NCBI GenBank assembly: GCA_030592825.1
Contig: JAUVIG010000077.1
Span: forward strand, 1-12,048
DNA: 12,048 nucleotides
Direction of reading: 5' to 3'
From: Chlorobiota bacterium
GTDB lineage: Bacteria; Bacteroidota; Bacteroidia; Bacteroidales; JAADGE01
Part shown: piece by piece, positions 6,967 to 12,048 of the stretch
Position numbering within the stretch: the first letter of the stretch is position 1
Layout: each line of letters begins with the position of its first letter
The notes under the pieces: generated by a model
What the model was told of the DNA's origin: nothing
The model's database searches: none
The model's input: the letters and a program-made list of their open reading frames with translations, nothing else
Position numbers and translations under genes: made by a program

Positions 6967-8913
6967 TTATTCTTTAATAAAAAGCCGGTCTGTAATCATT
7001 CGATGATTGTAATCTTGAATAAAGGCTTTTAGTTTTTTTTCTAAATATGCTTGTTTTTCAGGGTATTTATCAATCAGATTATTTTTTAAAGCATAATCTT
7101 TTTCATAATTATAGAAACCGACAATTTTTTCATTTCTGTATTGCAACATGAAATCATTTATAATTATTTGATAAGTATCATTTAAATAATTTACTGCATA
7201 AGGTTTAATATTTTCTTTCAGAAGATCATTTCCGAAAGAAAAAAAATCTTTATCATAATTTAAATAACCCAAAACAGTCGGCATAATATCAATTTGCTGT
7301 GCTACAATGCTGTCTGTACCTGTTAGTAAGGTATCTGAAGGAGAATAAAGAACTATGGGAATTGCATATTTCCCGACACTTGAATTATATTTTTTTAAAT
7401 AACTGACTGCTGAATGATCTGCAGTAATAACAAAAAGGGTATTATTATACCACGCCTTATCGGAAATTTTATCGAAAAATTTCTTTAGTGCCATATCAGA
7501 ATATTGGACTGATTTATGAATAGGAAGTGTACCTTCTTTAAACTTTCCTTTATATTTATCAGGAACTTTATAAGGATGATGAGATGATAATGAAAAAAAC
7601 ACACTATGAAATGGTTTTTTAAAACTATTTAATTTATCGGCAAAAAACTGAAAAAAAGGTTCATCCCACAGCCCCCATGCATCGTCAAAATCATCATCGT
7701 TTCCGTATTCTTTCATTGAATATAAATGCTCATAACCGGAAAATTTCATAAATGCATCAAGTCCTAAAGCTCCTTTTGGTGCACCATGAAAAAATGAAGT
7801 ATGATAGCCTTTTTTCTTTAATAAATTCCCCAAACCGTAGAATCTGTTTGATGCATAAGGAGATGTTACATGAGATTGAATAGTTGAAGGAATACTCGAA
7901 GTTATAGCAGGTAAAGCTTCAATAGATATTCGACCGTTAGCAAAAGTTCTTATAAATACTTTACTTTCACTTATCAATGAGTCTAAAAATGGTGTATAAC
8001 CTTTATAGTTTCCGTTTTCAATATCAGTATTTAAAGAGCCGATATATTCTCGCGAAAAACTTTCCATAACAATTATAACAACATTCATATTATTGAAAAA
8101 TTTTCCGGTATCAACTTTATGTACAGGAGAAAAAAAATTTGTTAATTCTTCTTCATTAAAATAATGTTTTTCATCAAGAGAACTTTTTTCCAGTGTTTTC
8201 ATAATAGTAAACGGAGTATTCAGCACAAGAGCCATTTCTTCAGTTTTGTTTACGTACATTCCTGCATCGCCGAGAGTTATCGGAAATGTTTTTTTTACAA
8301 AACTTCCTCTCATACCCATAACGGAAAGAAATCCGGATACAGCAAGAATAATAATTCCTGAAATATAATAATATATACCAAACTTAAATTTCGGCTTTTG
8401 CAAGTTAATTCTATTATAAGCAAATATCAATATGAAAATAAGAAATATTCCGATTAAAACACCATACCAATAATCAATAAAAAACAATGAAAACAATTTT
8501 AAAATATTACTCTCTCCTGCAAATATGAATACATCAACAGTGCTTCTTTTCAAAATAAAATCAAAATAAAACACATCTCCCATATTCACAGCAAGAGCAA
8601 TTGAATTCGGAATAAGAAAAAGATATTTTAAAAAAGATTGGTATTTTCGATTATACTTAAAAGGAAAAGGTAAAAGAAATAAAAAGATGTAAAGAAAATT
8701 TATAAACATTATTGCAGAAATATCGAACTTAATACCTCCTTGCATAATTCGAAGAAAATGAGAAAATGTCATTTCTTCATAATGCTCAAGATTAAAAACA
8801 TAAAATATGATTCTTAATAATGTAAAAAGTAAAAGTACTAAAGTTAGTCTTTTCAGAAGGCTGATAAGTACTTTTATATTTGAAATTGCAGATATTACGT
8901 TTTTCCTTTTCAC
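6967..8913 (-). CDS. LTA-synthase-like membrane sulfatase-superfamily protein
   Basis: A 648-residue protein with about five N-terminal membrane helices (roughly 14-40, 65-83, 92-113, 147-167, 180-199) and a C-terminal extracytoplasmic alkaline-phosphatase/sulfatase-superfamily domain (about 275-600). Metal and active-site landmarks fit the LtaS group: NVVIIVMESFS (Glu284), GRIS (Ser330 at the nucleophile position, where LtaS has Thr), SSHHPY (His445/446), and TADHS (Asp499, His500). Such enzymes move phosphoglycerol or phosphoethanolamine groups onto envelope glycans or lipids. Bacteroidota lack classical lipoteichoic acid, so the acceptor here is unknown. The start codon is GTG (complement of 8911-8913), five bases after the toxin stop. 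The next in-frame Met lies beyond the first helix, so GTG is preferred. The tight spacing suggests co-transcription with the toxin-antitoxin pair. Confidence 0.87.
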   Translation of the reverse strand: MKRKNVISAISNIKVLISLLKRLTLVLLLFTLLRIIFYVFNLEHYEEMTFSHFLRIMQGGIKFDISAIMFINFLYIFLFLLPFPFKYNRKYQSFLKYLFLIPNSIALAVNMGDVFYFDFILKRSTVDVFIFAGESNILKLFSLFFIDYWYGVLIGIFLIFILIFAYNRINLQKPKFKFGIYYYISGIIILAVSGFLSVMGMRGSFVKKTFPITLGDAGMYVNKTEEMALVLNTPFTIMKTLEKSSLDEKHYFNEEELTNFFSPVHKVDTGKFFNNMNVVIIVMESFSREYIGSLNTDIENGNYKGYTPFLDSLISESKVFIRTFANGRISIEALPAITSSIPSTIQSHVTSPYASNRFYGLGNLLKKKGYHTSFFHGAPKGALGLDAFMKFSGYEHLYSMKEYGNDDDFDDAWGLWDEPFFQFFADKLNSFKKPFHSVFFSLSSHHPYKVPDKYKGKFKEGTLPIHKSVQYSDMALKKFFDKISDKAWYNNTLFVITADHSAVSYLKKYNSSVGKYAIPIVLYSPSDTLLTGTDSIVAQQIDIMPTVLGYLNYDKDFFSFGNDLLKENIKPYAVNYLNDTYQIIINDFMLQYRNEKIVGFYNYEKDYALKNNLIDKYPEKQAYLEKKLKAFIQDYNHRMITDRLFIKE

Positions 8914-8918
8914 AATTC

Positions 8919-9194
8919 TTATTTGCTGAATAAATCGGAGTGAGTTCCTGTACGTGCTAATTCAATAATATTTCCTGTTTTTTTCCAAATTATTAACCAA
9001 TTCGGTTCAATATGTGAATCGTAATATCCTTTATAGTTTCCTTTTAAAAGGTGGGTTTTATATTTTTCATAAGGTAATGTTCCGGTTTCTTGAAGAATTT
9101 TTAATACTTTCTTAAATTCCTCAATATCATAATTCCGCTTTTTTATTTTTTTAACATCCTTTTTAAACTGCCCTGTATATATAGTTTTATACAT
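8919..9194 (-). CDS. YafQ/RelE-family toxin, catalytic Asp replaced by Asn
   Basis: A 91-residue protein with the YafQ pattern: HLLKGNYKGYYDSHIEPNWLIIW in the core and RTGTHSDLF at the C terminus. YafQ is a ribosome-dependent mRNA endonuclease that cuts codons in the A site. Its key residues His50, His63, Asp67, Trp68, His87 and Phe91 correspond here to His48, His61, Asn65, Trp66, His85 and Phe89. The Asp to Asn change is read directly from codon AAT in Glu-Pro-Asn-Trp and may weaken or alter cleavage. The start ATG (complement of 9192-9194) follows the antitoxin stop by one base, a typical toxin-antitoxin arrangement. The stop is five bases from the GTG of the membrane sulfatase. Confidence 0.88.
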   Translation of the reverse strand: MYKTIYTGQFKKDVKKIKKRNYDIEEFKKVLKILQETGTLPYEKYKTHLLKGNYKGYYDSHIEPNWLIIWKKTGNIIELARTGTHSDLFSK

Positions 9195-9195
9195 T

Positions 9196-9399
9196 TTATA
9201 TTTCTAATTGTTCATATAAATCCTCTAAACTGTCAGCTTTGAATATTCTGCCTTCTTCTATATCCTCAAATGCTTTTATTGTTTTTGCGTTGGGTATTTT
9301 TTCCTTTTCATCAACAACTTTTACAAAAGATAATGTTTTTAAATACCGTATAATTTCTTTTGCTCCTTTTATCTTATCATTTATTGTTATAGTTGTCAT
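9196..9399 (-). CDS. Antitoxin of the YafQ-like toxin (probable RelB/DinJ type)
   Basis: A 67-residue protein from the ATG at 9397-9399. A short beta-strand-like TTITIND start and a first helix fit a dimerising, DNA-binding N terminus. The acidic tail from about 46 (KAFEDIEEGRIFKADSLEDLYEQLEI) fits a toxin-wrapping segment. Family placement is by position and general look; no strong motif proves RelB/DinJ. An open frame extends upstream to 9489, but the added residues are hydrophobic and atypical, and the promoter at 9423-9453 lies inside that extension, so the shorter start is preferred. The single base before the toxin ATG implies coupled translation. Antitoxins of this kind usually repress their own promoter, which is inferred here. 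Confidence 0.78.
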   Translation of the reverse strand: MTTITINDKIKGAKEIIRYLKTLSFVKVVDEKEKIPNAKTIKAFEDIEEGRIFKADSLEDLYEQLEI

Positions 9400-9422
9400 A
9401 ATAATTGATTTTGTATAGATTA

Positions 9423-9453
9423 CAAAGATACGACAAAAAATAAAATCCGCAAA
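9423..9453 (-). promoter_or_regulatory. Bacteroidota-type promoter of the toxin-antitoxin operon
   Basis: On the minus strand, TTTG (complement of 9450-9453), a 19-bp spacer, and TATCTTTG (complement of 9423-9430) match the TTTG / TAnnTTTG consensus with ideal spacing. The expected transcription start near 9416 leaves a leader of about 17 nt before the antitoxin ATG at 9399. This is the clearest promoter in the window. Confidence 0.8.
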
Positions 9454-9462
9454 TATGAAATG

Positions 9463-9542
9463 ATTAGTGCCTATAAGAAAACTCTGCAAAAATAAAAAAG
9501 TTTGTTTTTATAAAAATTGATAGTTTTCTTATAGGCACTAAT
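9463..9542. mobile_element. 80-bp MITE-like element with perfect 21-bp inverted ends
   Basis: Positions 9463-9483 and 9522-9542 are perfect reverse complements (21 of 21), each containing GTGCCTATAAGAAAACT or its complement, around a 38-bp AT-rich centre. There is no room for a gene. If the ends are taken as GTGCC...GGCAC, the element is bounded by TA on both sides, as with transposons that target TA. It lies between the lipid kinase stop (9555) and the toxin-antitoxin promoter. As RNA it would form a very stable hairpin and could help end kinase transcription, but no T run follows directly. The parent element was not recognised. Confidence 0.7.
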
Positions 9543-9554
9543 TAAAATCAAAAT

Positions 9555-10445
9555 TCAGAATTTATTATTGCGTGTTTTTATTATTGATAACTTTTTATCT
9601 GATATTTTTACATTTATATCAGAATTTATCAGCATGGGATCTCCGTCAATATGAAATTTATTAAAATTTGAACGTATTGTTGTATCGGATTTTATCTTGA
9701 AATATTTTATAAATTTAGAATCTTTCAAACTACCTGTCATTAACTTTATTACAAATACAGGATAGTAATAAAAAGGGAATGGTCTTACGATTACAAAATC
9801 ATACATTCCGTCATTAGGTTTTGCATCCGGAGCAATATATGCACCGTTCCCAAATTGACGTGTATTAGCCATTGACAGCATTTGTATTTTTTCTTTCAGA
9901 TGAAATTGATCATTTATAATTTCAACATAAAAAGGTTTAAATTTAATTATTGATCTTATAACAGAAATAATATATGAACTTAAACCCCTTTTTTTTCTTG
10001 TTATAAAATCATGTGCCACATATGCATCAAAACCCAAACCTGCAACATTTACACATTCTTGTTCATTAATTTTTAAAACATCAATATTTTGAACTTCCCC
10101 TTTTTTTATATCTTCAATTAATTCAGGAATATTTTTTTTGAATCCGAGTTCTTTTGCAAAACCGTTTCCGGAACCGGTAGGATAAATTGCAAGTATTTTA
10201 TCTTTTGTTTGATATATTTTTCGTGTTGCAGAATTAACTGTTCCGTCGCCTCCGATAATTACTAAAACTTTGTAATTATTTATATACTTATCATAAATCT
10301 CATCAAATTCAGTAAGGCTCTTGCTGATAATAATTTTATGATCTTTTATTACTTCTTCGATATCCTTCTTTATCTTTAAATATTGTTTTCGACCTGAATT
10401 CGGATTAATAATAAAAAGTATGTCTTTATCTTTAATTATATTCAT
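9555..10445 (-). CDS. YegS/DagK-type diacylglycerol (lipid) kinase family protein
   Basis: A 296-residue cytosolic or membrane-associated kinase of the diacylglycerol/sphingosine kinase superfamily. Motifs in order are INPNSG (13-18), the nucleotide-binding GGDGTVN (65-71), PTGSGNGFA (89-97), NVAGLGFDA (133-141), ANTRQFGNG (193-201), NDGMYD (211-216) and HIDGDP (265-270), all at family-typical positions and with family-typical length. Such proteins phosphorylate lipid substrates such as diacylglycerol; the true substrate is unknown. The ATG at 10443-10445 lies just after a heptamer repeat that fills the leader. The gene appears to stand alone: the secG terminator lies upstream and the inverted repeat at 9463-9542 downstream. 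No clear consensus promoter is visible, though the repeat contains recurring TTTG and TAAACTTTG words on the coding strand. Confidence 0.9.
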   Translation of the reverse strand: MNIIKDKDILFIINPNSGRKQYLKIKKDIEEVIKDHKIIISKSLTEFDEIYDKYINNYKVLVIIGGDGTVNSATRKIYQTKDKILAIYPTGSGNGFAKELGFKKNIPELIEDIKKGEVQNIDVLKINEQECVNVAGLGFDAYVAHDFITRKKRGLSSYIISVIRSIIKFKPFYVEIINDQFHLKEKIQMLSMANTRQFGNGAYIAPDAKPNDGMYDFVIVRPFPFYYYPVFVIKLMTGSLKDSKFIKYFKIKSDTTIRSNFNKFHIDGDPMLINSDINVKISDKKLSIIKTRNNKF

Positions 10446-10447
10446 AC

Positions 10448-10496
10448 AAGTTTAAAGTTCAAAGTTTAAAGTTCAAAGTTTAAAGTTTGAAGTTCA
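10448..10496. repeat. Seven tandem heptamers upstream of the lipid kinase
   Basis: Seven consecutive 7-bp units, AAGTTTA, AAGTTCA, AAGTTTA, AAGTTCA, AAGTTTA, AAGTTTG and AAGTTCA, occupy exactly 49 bp and end 3 bp from the kinase start codon. Similar words (AGTTCAAAATTCAAAG, 10545-10560) continue on the other side of the GC-rich hairpin at 10505-10540, as if one tract had been split. Copy-number change by slippage would alter the kinase leader. Confidence 0.85.
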
Positions 10497-10504
10497 AAAT
10501 TTTC

Positions 10505-10540
10505 TGCCTGTCGCCTGCCTGACGGTAGGCAGGGCAGGCA
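10505..10540. repeat. GC-rich two-part hairpin (REP-like)
   Basis: Outer stem TGCCTG (10505-10510) / CAGGCA (10535-10540) and inner stem CCTGCCT (10514-10520) / AGGCAGG (10527-10533) with loop GACGGT. Its high G+C contrasts with the surrounding AT-rich spacer. It resembles the CCTGCC/GGCAGG palindromes that recur between genes in many bacterial genomes. It interrupts the heptamer tract and has no adjacent T run, so it is not a typical terminator. Confidence 0.75.
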
Positions 10541-10574
10541 AGAGAGTTCAAAATTCAAAGAAATATGAATTAAT

Positions 10575-10604
10575 AAAAAAAAAGTCGACATATTCAATGC
10601 CGAC
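10575..10604 (-). terminator. Intrinsic terminator of the TPR-secG unit
   Basis: On the minus strand, an 8-bp stem with one G-U pair, GTCGGCAT / ATGTCGAC (10584-10604, 5-nt loop), is followed directly by nine Ts (complement of 10575-10583). It starts 24 bp after the secG stop. Confidence 0.92.
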
Positions 10605-10628
10605 ATTCCTATTAATTATCAATATTAA

Positions 10629-10994
10629 TTATTGATTGTTATCTTTGTTTTCTTTATTTTCTTCGTTTTCTCTGAATTGTTTTACTTGTTCAGGCGTTTG
10701 AATATCAGGAATTGTATTTTGGTTTAATTCCATTAACTCTTTTTGGATTTTCGATTCAGGATCTTCTTGAGCCCTTGGTATTGCCATACTTGCTGTAATA
10801 CTGAAAAGGATAAGAGCAACAGCCAGTGTCCACGTAGTTTTATCAAGGAATTTATTGGTTTGAACAACACCTCCGAATGAACCTGCTCCGCCAAAAGTTG
10901 ATGATAATCCTCCACCTTTAGGATTTTGAGCTAAAACAATAAATATCATTAAGATACTTGCTATAATAATTAATATGATTGCTAATGTTAACAT
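10629..10994 (-). CDS. secG: Preprotein translocase subunit SecG
   Basis: A 121-residue inner-membrane protein with two helices (about 3-22 and 53-72) around the conserved loop AQNPKGGGLSSTFGGAGSFGGV, the SecG hallmark. SecG joins SecY and SecE in the protein-conducting channel and assists SecA-driven export. The C-terminal tail after about 75 is charged and low in complexity (EENEENKENKDNNQ), longer than minimal SecG proteins. The gene starts 10 bp after the stop of the upstream TPR-like gene and ends before a strong terminator, so the two probably share a transcript. No Shine-Dalgarno is present. groES and groEL, which I recall following secG in many Bacteroidota, are absent directly downstream. 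Confidence 0.95.
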   Translation of the reverse strand: MLTLAIILIIIASILMIFIVLAQNPKGGGLSSTFGGAGSFGGVVQTNKFLDKTTWTLAVALILFSITASMAIPRAQEDPESKIQKELMELNQNTIPDIQTPEQVKQFRENEENKENKDNNQ

Positions 10995-11004
10995 GTTATT
11001 AGTT

Positions 11005-12048
11005 TTATTTTAATTTTTCAGTTTCTTCAATTTTGGCTGCAAAGTAATCTTTTTTTTCCGGATTTTTCAAAATTAATTTTTCAAAAATTTCAACAGCTTG
11101 ATTATATTTTCCTTGATTAATATAAATATTAGCCATCAACTCTGTTTCAACAGATTTTTTTTCTTTTGTACTTTCTTCCGAAATGTCAACATTTTCAGCT
11201 TCTTCATCAACCGGTCTTTTTAATGAGGGTGTATCATTAACAAATTTATTTATCAGTCCTTCATCTTTATTATCTGTATCTTTTTGATGTTTTTTCTTTT
11301 TAAAAGCAGCAATTCTTGCAAAAACATCATCGGCAGCTTTTACTTTAGTTTCTTTTTCTTCTGTTTTCTCAACTTTTTCTTTTTTGTCAATTATTTTTTC
11401 TTCTTTAACTTCCTTTATTTCTTTTTCTTTAATGTGTTCTTTCTTATCTTCTGCTATAAATTCTTCTTTTTTATCTTCTGTTATTATGCTTGTTTCTTTT
11501 TTCTTTTCTTCTTTCTTTTCTTTTTTCTTTTCTTCCTTTTTATCATCAATAATATTTGAAAAAATATCATCAATATCATCTTCTTTATGAACGATTCCTT
11601 TTACTTTTTCTTCTTTATCAATTATTATTTCTTCCTTATTATCATCCGATTCAATTTTTTTCTCAATCTCATCTTCCGGCTTGAACTTTATATCTTCCGG
11701 CTCAATATCGGTCTCCTTCCTATCCTCTTTAAATTTAACAGTTTCATCAACTTTGTCGTCTTTTTTATCAAGAAACTCGAATTCATCTTCTGTAATTACG
11801 GATACTTCATCTTTATCATCAGTGATTAAGATTGGTTCATCTTTTTCAATTTCTGTGCGTTTATCTTCTTCTATAAATTCAATATCGTCTGTTGTTGATT
11901 CATCAATTTTTATTTCACTATCGCCTTTAATTTCAATTACTTCTTCTTTGTCTTCTTCTTTGACTTCATCAATTTCTTCTTTTATTTCTTCTTTTATTTC
12001 TTCTTTTAATTCAACTTTTACATCTTCTGTTACTTCAACTTTGATTTC
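11005..12048 (-). CDS. Glu/Lys-rich protein with C-terminal TPR-like segment (partial)
   Basis: Open across 347 codons from the window edge to TAA (complement of 11005-11007); the N terminus lies outside the window. Residues visible from the right edge through about 250 are almost wholly charged, with runs of Glu-Glu, Lys-Lys, Glu-Asp-Lys and Asp-Asp and short hydrophobic beats (for example SVITEDEFEFLD and DDIFSNIIDD), suggesting a long disordered linker. A more structured part follows: ADDVFARIAAFKKKK, then GLINKFVNDTPSLKRP, then a TPR-like pair of helices, TELMANIYINQGKYNQAVEI and FEKLILKNPEKKDYFAAKIEE. The last two segments resemble a Bacteroidota TPR protein commonly encoded before secG. 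Its role is unknown; TPR segments bind other proteins. Codons are strongly biased to GAA and AAA, giving long purine runs. Confidence 0.82.
   Translation of the reverse strand, partial: EIKVEVTEDVKVELKEEIKEEIKEEIDEVKEEDKEEVIEIKGDSEIKIDESTTDDIEFIEEDKRTEIEKDEPILITDDKDEVSVITEDEFEFLDKKDDKVDETVKFKEDRKETDIEPEDIKFKPEDEIEKKIESDDNKEEIIIDKEEKVKGIVHKEDDIDDIFSNIIDDKKEEKKKEKKEEKKKETSIITEDKKEEFIAEDKKEHIKEKEIKEVKEEKIIDKKEKVEKTEEKETKVKAADDVFARIAAFKKKKHQKDTDNKDEGLINKFVNDTPSLKRPVDEEAENVDISEESTKEKKSVETELMANIYINQGKYNQAVEIFEKLILKNPEKKDYFAAKIEETEKLK
11493..11541. repeat. 49-bp uninterrupted pyrimidine/purine tract with internal repeats
   Basis: All plus-strand bases from 11493 to 11541 are C or T. The block of C separated by T6, T4 and T2 runs occurs twice as a perfect 16-bp direct repeat (11496-11511 and 11520-11535, period 24). 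Twelve-base mirror arms (11497-11508 and 11515-11526) flank a 6-bp centre. The tract lies inside the Glu/Lys-rich coding region and encodes alternating Lys and Glu runs. Confidence 0.85.

Noticed and set aside
9400..9489. Upstream extension of the antitoxin frame to a start at 9489
   Set aside because: The promoter at 9423-9453 lies within it, its residues are hydrophobic and unlike antitoxin starts, and it runs into the end of the inverted repeat at 9463-9483.
10448..10560. Possible CRISPR-like array
   Set aside because: The units are 7 bp and contiguous with no spacers, and no cas gene is present.
11284..11829. Plus-strand Phe- and Ser-rich open frames
   Set aside because: They are shadows of the purine-rich minus-strand gene: the complement of GAA/AAA codons reads as Phe/Ser/Leu runs without any domain.

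Overview
This AT-rich window comes from a member of the Bacteroidota. The evidence is the protein families (GroEL with a GGM tail, a Bacteroidota-type TPR protein next to secG, an LTA-synthase-like sulfatase, an ActP/DUF485 pair), the near absence of Shine-Dalgarno sequences, and at least one good Bacteroidota-type promoter (TTTG, 19 bp, TAnnTTTG). Genus and species cannot be told from the sequence. Every convincing protein gene is on the minus strand, so the window is described below in the direction of transcription, from high to low coordinates.

Right end (12048-10575): the C-terminal part of a very Glu/Lys-rich protein ending in a TPR-like segment, then secG ten bases later, closed by a clear intrinsic terminator. 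A spacer follows, holding a tandem heptamer repeat that is interrupted by a GC-rich hairpin. Next come a YegS-type lipid kinase (10445-9555) and an 80-bp element with perfect 21-bp inverted ends.

Middle (9453-6967): a strong promoter reads into a tightly packed antitoxin, YafQ-like toxin and LTA-synthase-like membrane sulfatase. The toxin has Asn where YafQ has a catalytic Asp, and the sulfatase starts with GTG five bases after the toxin stop. A 307-bp spacer follows. Then comes a two-gene acetate-type transport unit, yjcH-like DUF485 and actP-like, overlapping by ATGA and ending in a very strong terminator (4409-4451).

Left part (4291-117): a secreted formylglycine-generating-enzyme-like (SUMF1) protein lies 34 bp upstream of an outer-membrane beta-barrel protein. 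A 502-bp spacer with paired palindromes and a possible plus-strand small RNA follows, then groEL.

The most notable feature is the arrangement itself. In many Bacteroidota, as far as I recall, the TPR protein, secG, groES and groEL lie together. Here TPR-secG and groEL are on the same strand but about 9 kb apart, groES is not seen anywhere in between, and the intervening DNA carries a toxin-antitoxin pair and a mobile-looking inverted repeat. I see no rRNA, tRNA, CRISPR array or transposase gene.
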